Source of the DNA: DATJQA01 sp038057515
Lineage (GTDB): Bacteria > Patescibacteriota > Minisyncoccia > UBA6257 > 2-01-FULL-56-20
DNA: 10,665 nt
Direction of reading: 5' to 3'
Assembly (NCBI GenBank): GCA_038057515.1
Contig: JBBUDB010000051.1
Span: 1 to 10,665, forward strand
Shown piece by piece: positions 1-5,513 of this stretch. Position 1 is the stretch's first letter; each line of letters begins with the position of its first letter. A program made the position numbers and the translations under genes. The notes under the pieces were generated by a model. It had not been told where the DNA came from. It did not search any database and worked only from the letters and a program-made list of their open reading frames with translations.

Positions 1-29
1 CCGCGCCTCCTTCACCCCGTCAGAGACAA

Positions 30-45
30 GCCGCCCCGAGGCGGC
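30..45. repeat. Short GC-rich hairpin upstream of the prepilin
   Basis: A perfect 6-bp inverted repeat (GCCGCC 30-35, GGCGGC 40-45) flanks a CCGA tetraloop just before the pilin start. No T-run follows on the plus strand, so it is a poor intrinsic terminator as it stands. It could be the stem of a terminator for a gene left of the window, or a 5' leader structure. The 3' arm lies 7 nt before the GTG start. Confidence 0.45.
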
Positions 46-52
46 TGTAGCC

Positions 53-1273
53 GTGCCCTCGGCAGGGCGGTCTCTAACGGGGTTCACCCTCATCGAGCTC
101 CTTATTGTCGTCGGCATTGTCGTCGTCCTCTCGGTCGTCATTCTTCTCGCCCTCAATCCCGTCCAGCTCCTCCGGCAGGCCCGTGACGGCGTCCGTCTCT
201 CCGATCTCCAAGCTATCAACAGGGCCCTCCTCCTCTACCAAACCGACCAGTCAAGCGGCTCCTTTGGCGCCGCTTCGACGACCTACGTCTCCCTGCCCGA
301 CCCGGCCGCGACCACAACGGCAGGCACCAACTGCGCCGGGATGGGGCTTCCGACCCTCCCCTCCGGCTGGAACTACCACTGTGCCGCTTCCTCGACTCTC
401 CGTAACGCAGACAATACCGGCTGGATACCGGTGGCCTTCACTCAAATCTCCTACGGCGCGCCCTTGAGCGCATTACCCATCGACCCCGTAAACACCACCT
501 CCTCGGGGAACTACTACACCTACACGCCGGGAGGGAGCTGGCACCTGGCCGCCTCTCTGGAATCGGACCGTTACCGGCTGGGGGGCGTGAAAGACAAGGC
601 CGGGAAAGACGGCGGGAGCTACACTGGCCTCTATGAGGTGGGCACCAACCTCGCCCTCTTGCCCGTTGACTACGGAGACATCTCGCTTGTGGGCTACTGG
701 AAGTTTGACGAGGGGAGCGGGACGAGCGTCAACGATGCGAGCGGGAGGGGGAATAATGGGACACTTACCGGTAGCCCTGGTTGGATTGCTGGAAAATCTA
801 ATTACGCATTAGATTTTAGTTCCGCTAGCCAGTACGCCTGGAAGGATTGGGTGGATTTTACTGTAAGCCAACTGACAATATCTTTTTGGATGAAGGCGGA
901 TACGGTTTCCACTGGGTATAGGGACCTAGTAGGCATTTCGGCTGGCGACCCTACGCGTTTCCATTTAAATACTACGGATAACTCTATCATTTGGTACTCG
1001 GTTTATGGGGGGAGTTCGATTTACAGCGGCGTCATACCCCAGGTCGGAGTTTGGTACCATGTGGTTGGTACTCACGACGGACAAACCGCAAATGTTTATG
1101 TGGACGGGATTCTTAAGAGCAGTAGCACGTCTTCCGGCACGAGCTTTACCTCTACTGGCTTGAGGGTTGGTGCTGACACGGAAGTGTTTGATGGCCAGAT
1201 AGACGACGTGCGCATCTACAACCGCGCCCTTTCCGCCGCCGAGATCAGCGCGTTATACAACGCGACAAAGTGA
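53..1273 (+). CDS. Type IV prepilin (PulG/PilA-like) with C-terminal LamG-like domain
   Basis: This is a predicted major or minor type IV pilin, exported to the inner membrane, trimmed by a prepilin peptidase and built into a pilus or pseudopilus. Residues 1-10 form a short leader ending in Gly10. Cleavage before Phe11 would leave the classic FTLIELL start with Glu at +5 (residue 15), followed by a hydrophobic helix to about residue 34. Residues 35-205 look like a pilin head, with Cys94 and Cys110 able to form a disulfide and a 'PLSALPIDP' segment common in CPR pilins. Residues 212-404 form a LamG/concanavalin-like jelly-roll, opening with GYWKFDEGSG and closing with IDDVRIYNRALSAAEISALYN, and probably bind a ligand at the pilus surface. 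The start is GTG; the frame stays open to the left edge, so a longer leader is possible. Base composition falls sharply inside the LamG part (about 40-42% GC for 781-1020 against 67% for 541-600). No other pilus gene is adjacent on this strand. Confidence 0.9.
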   Translation: MPSAGRSLTGFTLIELLIVVGIVVVLSVVILLALNPVQLLRQARDGVRLSDLQAINRALLLYQTDQSSGSFGAASTTYVSLPDPAATTTAGTNCAGMGLPTLPSGWNYHCAASSTLRNADNTGWIPVAFTQISYGAPLSALPIDPVNTTSSGNYYTYTPGGSWHLAASLESDRYRLGGVKDKAGKDGGSYTGLYEVGTNLALLPVDYGDISLVGYWKFDEGSGTSVNDASGRGNNGTLTGSPGWIAGKSNYALDFSSASQYAWKDWVDFTVSQLTISFWMKADTVSTGYRDLVGISAGDPTRFHLNTTDNSIIWYSVYGGSSIYSGVIPQVGVWYHVVGTHDGQTANVYVDGILKSSSTSSGTSFTSTGLRVGADTEVFDGQIDDVRIYNRALSAAEISALYNATK

Positions 1274-1305
1274 CTATCTTTCCCTTTATCCCCATCATAA
1301 TTTTC

Positions 1306-1341
1306 ACTATCCTTAAGTTACAATTGTAATTTAAGGATAGT
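1306..1341. repeat. 36-bp near-perfect palindrome downstream of the pilin
   Basis: ACTATCCTTAA (1306-1316) pairs with TTAAGGATAGT (1331-1341), and the inner TTACAA/TTGTAA pairs as well. The only irregular position is G1317 opposite T1330. That is a G-U wobble in plus-strand RNA but a C-A mismatch in minus-strand RNA. The hairpin begins 33 nt after the pilin stop, and T-rich sequence (GTTTTTGCCCTTTT) follows about 11 nt later. It is either the pilin transcript's 3'-end hairpin (terminator or stabiliser) or a dyad bound by a dimeric protein. It is AT-rich, unlike the surrounding genes. Confidence 0.7.
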
Positions 1342-1415
1342 AATAGTGGCTGTTTTTGCCCTTTTCAATAGGCGCTCTGTTCGCGCTTTCGCCCCAATTG
1401 ATCTTTGATAATTAA

Positions 1416-1449
1416 GAGAAAAACCACCGAGCGACCGGTGGTTTTTCTC
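1416..1449. terminator. Bidirectional intrinsic terminator between ftsZ and the pilin
   Basis: A perfect 14-bp stem (1416-1429 with 1436-1449) has the 6-nt loop AGCGAC. Each strand carries GGTGGTTTTTCTC at the 3' side of the stem, so each transcript ends in a U-rich run. On the minus strand the hairpin starts 14 nt after the ftsZ stop and the U-tract continues as TTTTTCTCTTAATT. It should end the ftsZ message and can also stop plus-strand readthrough from the pilin gene. Confidence 0.9.
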
Positions 1450-1463
1450 CTGGGGCTTGACGC

Positions 1464-2696
1464 CTATTTCCGCTTCCTCCGCAAAAAGGTAGGAATGTCC
1501 CAGGCGTCGGACTCCGGCTTCTTTGACTTCGTCTTATCTTCTTTGGGCGCCTCGGCCGGAATCGTTTTGTGCTTCACGAAAAGCAGGTCCTCTTCTTCTT
1601 TTTTCGCTTCCTCGGATTTTTTCGTCTCATCGTGGAATGGACGCGGCGTGCCAAAGAAACTAGTTTTCGCTTCGCCGAAGTTCCCGCTCGCGCCGAAAAG
1701 CGATCCCCCAGAGACGCCCTCGCTGAACCCGGTCGCGATAAGGGTTATCTTTATCTGATTTGGTTTTAGCTTCCGGTCGTAATAGGCGCCAAAGATAATG
1801 CGCGCCGCCGGGTCAACGGTCTGGGCCACCATCCGCGCCGCATCGTTCACCTCGTTCATGCGGAGATCGCGGCCGCCGGAGACGCTAAGGAGTACGCCGC
1901 GGGCACCCTCGGGGTTCACCTCAAGAAGGGGCGAATTCAAGGCCTGATTCACGGCGTTCACCGCCCGGTCAGGGCCGGAGGCGATACCGAGGCCCATGAT
2001 GGCCGAACCGGCGTCTTGGATGACGGTCTTCACGTCGGCGAAATCAACGTTGATAATGCCCGGGGAAACGATGAGGTCCACGAGGCCGGCGAGCGAGTTT
2101 TTAAGGACGTCGTCAATCGCCTCGAAGGCCTTCATGATAGGCGTGTCCTTGCTGATAATCGTAAAAATGCGGTCGTTCGGCACGACGACCAGGGCATCTA
2201 CCTTATCTTTCAGTTTCAAAAGAGCTTCTTCGGCGATCTTCTGGCGCTGACTACCCTCAAAGGCAAAGGGCTTGGTGACAAAAGCGAGCGTCAGGGCGCC
2301 ATTCTGTTTTGCCACCTCGGCCACAATCGGGGTCGTACCCGAACCCGTGCCGCCGCCAAGACCGGCGGCGAGGAAAATAAGGTCGGCGCCCCGGAGCGCC
2401 TCGGCGATCTCCGAACGGTTCTCTTCGCCCGCCTGACGACCGAGATCGGGATTCATGCCCGTCCCCAGCCCCCTGGTAAGGTTCCGGCCGATGTAGACCT
2501 TGTGCCGCACTTCGCAGTGATCCAGGTCTTGATGGTCGGTGTTGATGGCTAAAAATTCGACGCCCCGGATGAAGTCTTTGCTGATTCGGGAAACGGCGTT
2601 GCCGCCGCCGCCGCCGATGCCCACCACCTTGATATTCAAGAGGGGCGTGTTCTGGGGCCTGTCTTTTTTTGCCGCCGATTTCTTTTGTTTCTTCAT
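1464..2696 (-). CDS. ftsZ: Cell division GTPase FtsZ
   Basis: FtsZ is the tubulin-like GTPase that polymerises at midcell into the Z ring. From ATG at 2696 the protein is 410 aa. It shows the glycine-rich nucleotide loop GGGGGNAV (28-35), the tubulin signature GGGTGSGT (114-121) and the T7 catalytic loop NVDFADV (216-222), with Asp218 and Asp221 in the places of the E. coli catalytic Asp209 and Asp212. A charged Lys/Glu-rich linker (about 340-396) leads to the C-terminal peptide DAWDIPTFLRRK. That peptide matches the conserved FtsA/ZipA-binding tail, so FtsA partnership is likely retained. The start lies 5 nt after the ftsA stop, and no Shine-Dalgarno site is visible, so translation may be coupled to ftsA. 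The frame stays open upstream for 53 more codons, but these overlap ftsA and resemble no FtsZ N-terminus, so the MKKQKK start is preferred. A strong terminator follows. Confidence 0.97.
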   Translation of the reverse strand: MKKQKKSAAKKDRPQNTPLLNIKVVGIGGGGGNAVSRISKDFIRGVEFLAINTDHQDLDHCEVRHKVYIGRNLTRGLGTGMNPDLGRQAGEENRSEIAEALRGADLIFLAAGLGGGTGSGTTPIVAEVAKQNGALTLAFVTKPFAFEGSQRQKIAEEALLKLKDKVDALVVVPNDRIFTIISKDTPIMKAFEAIDDVLKNSLAGLVDLIVSPGIINVDFADVKTVIQDAGSAIMGLGIASGPDRAVNAVNQALNSPLLEVNPEGARGVLLSVSGGRDLRMNEVNDAARMVAQTVDPAARIIFGAYYDRKLKPNQIKITLIATGFSEGVSGGSLFGASGNFGEAKTSFFGTPRPFHDETKKSEEAKKEEEDLLFVKHKTIPAEAPKEDKTKSKKPESDAWDIPTFLRRKRK

Positions 2697-2701
2697 GGAT
2701 T

Positions 2702-3919
2702 TTAGGTACGGAAATAATGCATAAAACTCTTCCACCACGGGGATTGCGATGAGGCGAGCCAGCCCTCCTGTTCCGCCCCGGAAAGCGCCAGTCCCAGCGC
2801 GGCCACGTACTCCGGATCCTCGAAAACTTCGGCGTACTGGTCGTCCCGTTGCCACTCGTCGCTCACGGCGACGCCTATCTGGCTCGATAATTTCAACTCC
2901 TCCCGAGCGAGCTCGGTCATGCCCGGCAACTTCGCGCCACCGCCGACGATAACCGCGCCACCGGCGAGTTGACCGGCGCGGCCAGCCAGCTTCAGTTCAT
3001 TATTGACCAGCTCGAAAATTTCGGCAAGGCGGGCCTCAATTATCTCGGCCACGAGCCGCCGCGACACCAAACTCCGGCTTTCGGGCACGAACTTCTTGAG
3101 CTCGATGGTCTCCTTGAGGCCGACTTCCCTGGCCAGAGCATGGCCGTAATTAAGCTTGACCGCTTCGGCGGCCTGAACAGGGATCTTCAGGCCGATGGCC
3201 ACGTCGTTTGTGACATTGCCCGCGCCGACGGGCAGGACGCCGATGTTCACGAGTTTGTTCTCCTCGTAGATGGAGATCCCGGTCGTGCCCGCGCCGATAT
3301 CGACAACGACGACCCCGAGATCTTTCTGGTTCTTGCTCAAGGTGGCGCGCGCGACGGCGAAGGGCGTCAGAACCGGACCGGCCACCCGGCCGCCGGCAAG
3401 TTCCACGACCCGAATGGCGCTCTTCACGTGCGGCGCAAAAACATCGACGATGAGACCGTTCACCTCCAAACGATTTCCGGAAAGACCGAGGGGGTCCATG
3501 ATGTCGCCCACGCCGTCAACGATGTACTCGCGCATCACGTTATGGACGATCATCCGGTTCGGCGCCACATTCACCGCCGATGAGGCCTTGACCGCCCGGT
3601 CAATGTCGTCCTGATATATCTCGCTATCAGCCCGGGAGACCGCCACGATGCCGCGCGACCCTTGCGTCTTCACCTGCGCGGTGCCGATGTTAACGTAAAC
3701 GGTCTTTAGGGCACGCTTCGAGACGCGCCTCACTTCGGAGAGAAGTCGATTCACCGCCGATGAGGCCTCGGCGAGATCAATGATCGCGCCCTTCCTCACG
3801 CCGCCTGATGGCTCCTTAAAGACCGCCAAAACCTTCGGCCGACCGCTGCGGCACTCCACGACAACCGCCTTGCAGTGTGCCGTCCCGATATCCAAACCAA
3901 GAAGTAGTTTACTGCTCAT
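2702..3919 (-). CDS. ftsA: Cell division protein FtsA
   Basis: FtsA is the actin-like ATPase that tethers FtsZ filaments to the membrane. From ATG at 3919 the protein is 405 aa, close to E. coli FtsA (420 aa). The phosphate-1 motif GLDIGTAHCKAVV lies at 8-20, the phosphate-2 motif VVDIGAGTTGISIY at 205-218 and the adenosine motif GGAVIVGGGAKLPGM at 320-334. The 1C subdomain is intact (about 84-165, including the IVHNVMREYIVDG segment). The tail SPWWKSFMHYFRT (393-405) looks like the amphipathic membrane-targeting helix. A purine-rich AGGGTGGGAT stretch sits just before the ATG and is a weak Shine-Dalgarno candidate. An 18-codon upstream extension exists but runs through the terminator hairpin, so it was rejected. 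A 20-nt direct repeat lies inside the gene. Confidence 0.96.
   Translation of the reverse strand: MSSKLLLGLDIGTAHCKAVVVECRSGRPKVLAVFKEPSGGVRKGAIIDLAEASSAVNRLLSEVRRVSKRALKTVYVNIGTAQVKTQGSRGIVAVSRADSEIYQDDIDRAVKASSAVNVAPNRMIVHNVMREYIVDGVGDIMDPLGLSGNRLEVNGLIVDVFAPHVKSAIRVVELAGGRVAGPVLTPFAVARATLSKNQKDLGVVVVDIGAGTTGISIYEENKLVNIGVLPVGAGNVTNDVAIGLKIPVQAAEAVKLNYGHALAREVGLKETIELKKFVPESRSLVSRRLVAEIIEARLAEIFELVNNELKLAGRAGQLAGGAVIVGGGAKLPGMTELAREELKLSSQIGVAVSDEWQRDDQYAEVFEDPEYVAALGLALSGAEQEGWLASSQSPWWKSFMHYFRT
3569..3588. repeat. 20-nt direct repeat, copy 1 (within ftsA)
   Basis: ATTCACCGCCGATGAGGCCT occurs here and, identical, at 3749-3768, exactly 180 nt away and in the same reading frame. On the ftsA strand both copies encode ASSAVN with identical codons (FtsA residues 112-117 and 52-57). 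Both copies sit in regions that align to normal FtsA blocks, so this is not an obvious duplication of a domain. Confidence 0.8.
3749..3768. repeat. 20-nt direct repeat, copy 2 (within ftsA)
   Basis: This is the second identical copy of the 3569-3588 repeat, encoding ASSAVN at FtsA residues 52-57 (after Glu51). The flanking bases differ on both sides, so the identity is limited to these 20 nt. Confidence 0.8.
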
Positions 3920-3937
3920 ATCCCACCCTGACGGGTT

Positions 3938-3975
3938 AAAAAATCCGTGGCTGGGACGCGAAACCCACGCCACGG
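3938..3975 (-). terminator. Intrinsic terminator or attenuator between ybeY and ftsA
   Basis: On the minus strand the arms are 3975-3964 and 3955-3945. They pair as CCGTGGC/GCCACGG and TGGG/CCCA, giving 11 bp with a single bulged base (3968) and an 8-nt loop. The stem is followed at once by A and six T (3944-3938). This is a textbook rho-independent terminator. It begins 22 nt after the ybeY stop and its U-tract ends 18 nt before the ftsA ATG, so it either ends the upstream operon or tunes readthrough into ftsAZ. Confidence 0.85.
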
Positions 3976-3997
3976 CGTCATCCTATTGCTTAGAAAT

Positions 3998-4423
3998 TCA
4001 ACGGCGATCGGCGAGGAAGCGAAATGTCTGCCCGCTAAACCGAAAGCGCGCGAGAAGCTTTTCTTCCTGACGCTCCATGCGTATGGTATCACGTTTTCCG
4101 CCGTGACGATACCCAGAAAGGTGCAGTGTGCCATGGATGAGCATGGAGACGAGCTCCTTGGCAGACCCCCGGCGAAAGGCCTCATTTAGATATATCTCAC
4201 CCAAGTACCCCTCCGGCCGGTCGGGGCGCGGAAAACGGCGCGGCGCAGGAAAAGCGAGCACATCCACGAAAGCGACGTCTTTCTTTAGGTAGTCGCGTTT
4301 TGAGCGCCGGAGCACTGCGTTGGGCAGGAAAAAAACGTCAACCGCGGCGCTGGCGCGCTTTGGCTGAAGTATTCGAAGGAGCTGGCTCGTGAGGCGCGCG
4401 AGCCGAAGCTCAAGCTTACTCAT
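3998..4423 (-). CDS. ybeY: Endoribonuclease YbeY (rRNA maturation factor)
   Basis: YbeY is a small metal-dependent RNase needed for 16S rRNA 3'-end maturation and ribosome quality control. The 141-aa protein carries the family signature HGTLHLSGYRH (97-107), whose His97, His101 and His107 are the expected zinc ligands. It also has VDVLAFP (53-59), matching the usual TDVLSFP strand, and GEIYLN (75-80). The residue before the third His is Arg106 where Asp is usual (GYDH). Its ATG overlaps the yqeY stop in an ATGA junction, which implies translational coupling. The N-terminal part is somewhat shorter than in E. coli YbeY (about 155 aa). It is the last gene before the terminator upstream of ftsA. 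Confidence 0.93.
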   Translation of the reverse strand: MSKLELRLARLTSQLLRILQPKRASAAVDVFFLPNAVLRRSKRDYLKKDVAFVDVLAFPAPRRFPRPDRPEGYLGEIYLNEAFRRGSAKELVSMLIHGTLHLSGYRHGGKRDTIRMERQEEKLLARFRFSGQTFRFLADRR

Positions 4424-4863
4424 AACTTCGCGCGAATCGCCTCACCCACGGCCTTGCCGTCGGCGCGGCCCTTGAGCTCCGCCATGGCCATCTTCATGAT
4501 GGCATTGAACTCACGCGGTCCTTTGGCGACAAGACGATCAATGACTGCGGCAATCTCCGCTTCGCCAAACTGGGCGGGCAAGTACGCACTGATAATATCA
4601 AGTTCCGCCTCCTCCTTGGTGGCGAGATCGGCCCGATTACCGGCGCGATAAAGCTCGATCGCTTCGCGGCGCTTCTTGGCTTCACGCTGAATAACCTGGA
4701 GCGTCTCTTCGTCCGTAAGCGGACCAGCGGAGCCGGATCCTCGTTTTTCGATCTCGCGATTCTGAAGTTGCGCCATAAGGAAGCGGAGGGTGTCGAGACG
4801 CACGGCCTCGACCGCCTTTTGGGCGGTTTTAATGTCTTCGCTAATGCGCGAAAGAAGGCTCAT
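4420..4863 (-). CDS. yqeY: GatB/YqeY domain protein
   Basis: This is a stand-alone YqeY-family protein (147 aa), related to the tail domain of GatB, the tRNA-binding part of the Asp/Glu-tRNA amidotransferase. Its exact role is unknown. Family features are the N-terminal helix with VRLDTLRFLMAQLQNREIEKR (about 21-41), the EEAELDIISAYLPAQ segment (83-97) and the C-terminal KMAMAELKGRADGKAVGEAI (123-142). The length is typical (about 147-150 aa). It starts 14 nt after rpsU and overlaps ybeY by 4 nt. Coupling of rpsU and yqeY is a common bacterial arrangement. No Shine-Dalgarno site is visible before the ATG. Confidence 0.95.
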   Translation of the reverse strand: MSLLSRISEDIKTAQKAVEAVRLDTLRFLMAQLQNREIEKRGSGSAGPLTDEETLQVIQREAKKRREAIELYRAGNRADLATKEEAELDIISAYLPAQFGEAEIAAVIDRLVAKGPREFNAIMKMAMAELKGRADGKAVGEAIRAKL

Positions 4864-4877
4864 GATTTTGAGTTCTC

Positions 4878-5090
4878 TTACGCGAGGCCAAGTTTTTTAA
4901 GACGCGCGGTTTCCACTTTCTTGCCGGCGCGATAGAGCGCGGAGAGGCGGCGCTTGTTCTTGTTCTCCGGCCGCTTCTTGAAGCGACGGCGGCGAACCTC
5001 GGTCACAAGACCGCTCTGCCGGACCTTCTTCGAGAACCGGAACATGAGCGCGCTCGCGGATTCGCCCTCTTTCTTTTTGATTTCGATCAT
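4878..5090 (-). CDS. rpsU: Small ribosomal subunit protein bS21
   Basis: bS21 sits on the 30S platform near the anti-Shine-Dalgarno region and helps initiation. The 70-aa, very basic protein has the family pattern IEIKKKEGESASALMFRF then KKVRQSGLVTEVRRRRFKKRPENKNKRR. The C-terminal tail (about 50-70, ALYRAGKKVETARLKKLGLA) has no counterpart at the end of E. coli bS21. The ATG lies 5 nt after the HIT gene stop and 14 nt precede yqeY, so it is inside the operon. The leader is A/T-rich with no Shine-Dalgarno site. Confidence 0.95.
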   Translation of the reverse strand: MIEIKKKEGESASALMFRFSKKVRQSGLVTEVRRRRFKKRPENKNKRRLSALYRAGKKVETARLKKLGLA

Positions 5091-5095
5091 AAATG

Positions 5096-5509
5096 TTATT
5101 TTTGTTTTCTGATGCGTTCGACCATTTCTTCGAGAGATTCTTTCGGCTGGTTGGAAACGACGCTTTGAATCGAATCGCCGCCGTCGCCGGTAAACCGAGG
5201 CAGGATATGGACGTGAAGATGGGGCACCACCTGACCGCTTACCTCGCCGTGGTTCACGCCGATCGTCGCCCCGTCGGCCCGGAGCGCGGCGAGCACCCGG
5301 CCCGAAACCGCCTTCACGGCCCGGAAAAGGGCGGCGACATTATCGTCGGACAAATCAAGCAGTGTTTCGCTGTGATGCTTCGAAATGACGACGGTATGGC
5401 CCGGAGCGCGGGGATGGATATCGAGAAACGCCATCGTTTCGTCGTCCTCGGCGACCGTCAGGGCGGGAATCTCGCCCCGGACTATCTTACAGAATAAACA
5501 TTCCGGCAT
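5096..5509 (-). CDS. HIT family (Hint-like) nucleotide hydrolase
   Basis: HIT proteins hydrolyse or transfer nucleotides from adenosine phosphoramidates, acyl-AMPs or dinucleoside polyphosphates. The 137-aa protein has the histidine triad HLHVHIL (97-103; His97, His99, His101) within SGQVVPHLHVHILPRF. It begins with a Cys4-x-x-Cys7 pair as in zinc-binding Hint-type members, followed by FLDIHPRAPGHTVVISKHH (28-46). The length fits the family. It starts 4 nt after the hisS stop and ends 5 nt before rpsU. Next to an aminoacyl-tRNA synthetase, a role in clearing aminoacyl-AMP by-products is possible; that is inference from context. Confidence 0.95.
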   Translation of the reverse strand: MPECLFCKIVRGEIPALTVAEDDETMAFLDIHPRAPGHTVVISKHHSETLLDLSDDNVAALFRAVKAVSGRVLAALRADGATIGVNHGEVSGQVVPHLHVHILPRFTGDGGDSIQSVVSNQPKESLEEMVERIRKQK

Positions 5510-5513
5510 GGTT

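Noticed and set aside
53..1273. LamG pilin as the target of a diversity-generating retroelement
   Set aside because: No reverse transcriptase, template repeat or second copy of the 3' end is present, and LamG is not the usual C-type lectin target.
2016..2552. 178-codon plus-strand open frame opposite ftsZ
   Set aside because: It covers the antisense of the FtsZ GTPase core; no independent coding signal.
2697..2855. N-terminal extension of ftsZ by 53 codons
   Set aside because: It lies wholly in another frame of ftsA and has no FtsZ-like sequence; the ATG at 2696 gives a normal FtsZ N-terminus 5 nt after the ftsA stop.
2969..3583. 204-codon plus-strand open frame opposite ftsA
   Set aside because: Antisense shadow of a clear FtsA gene in GC-rich DNA; no family motif, membrane segment or ribosome site.
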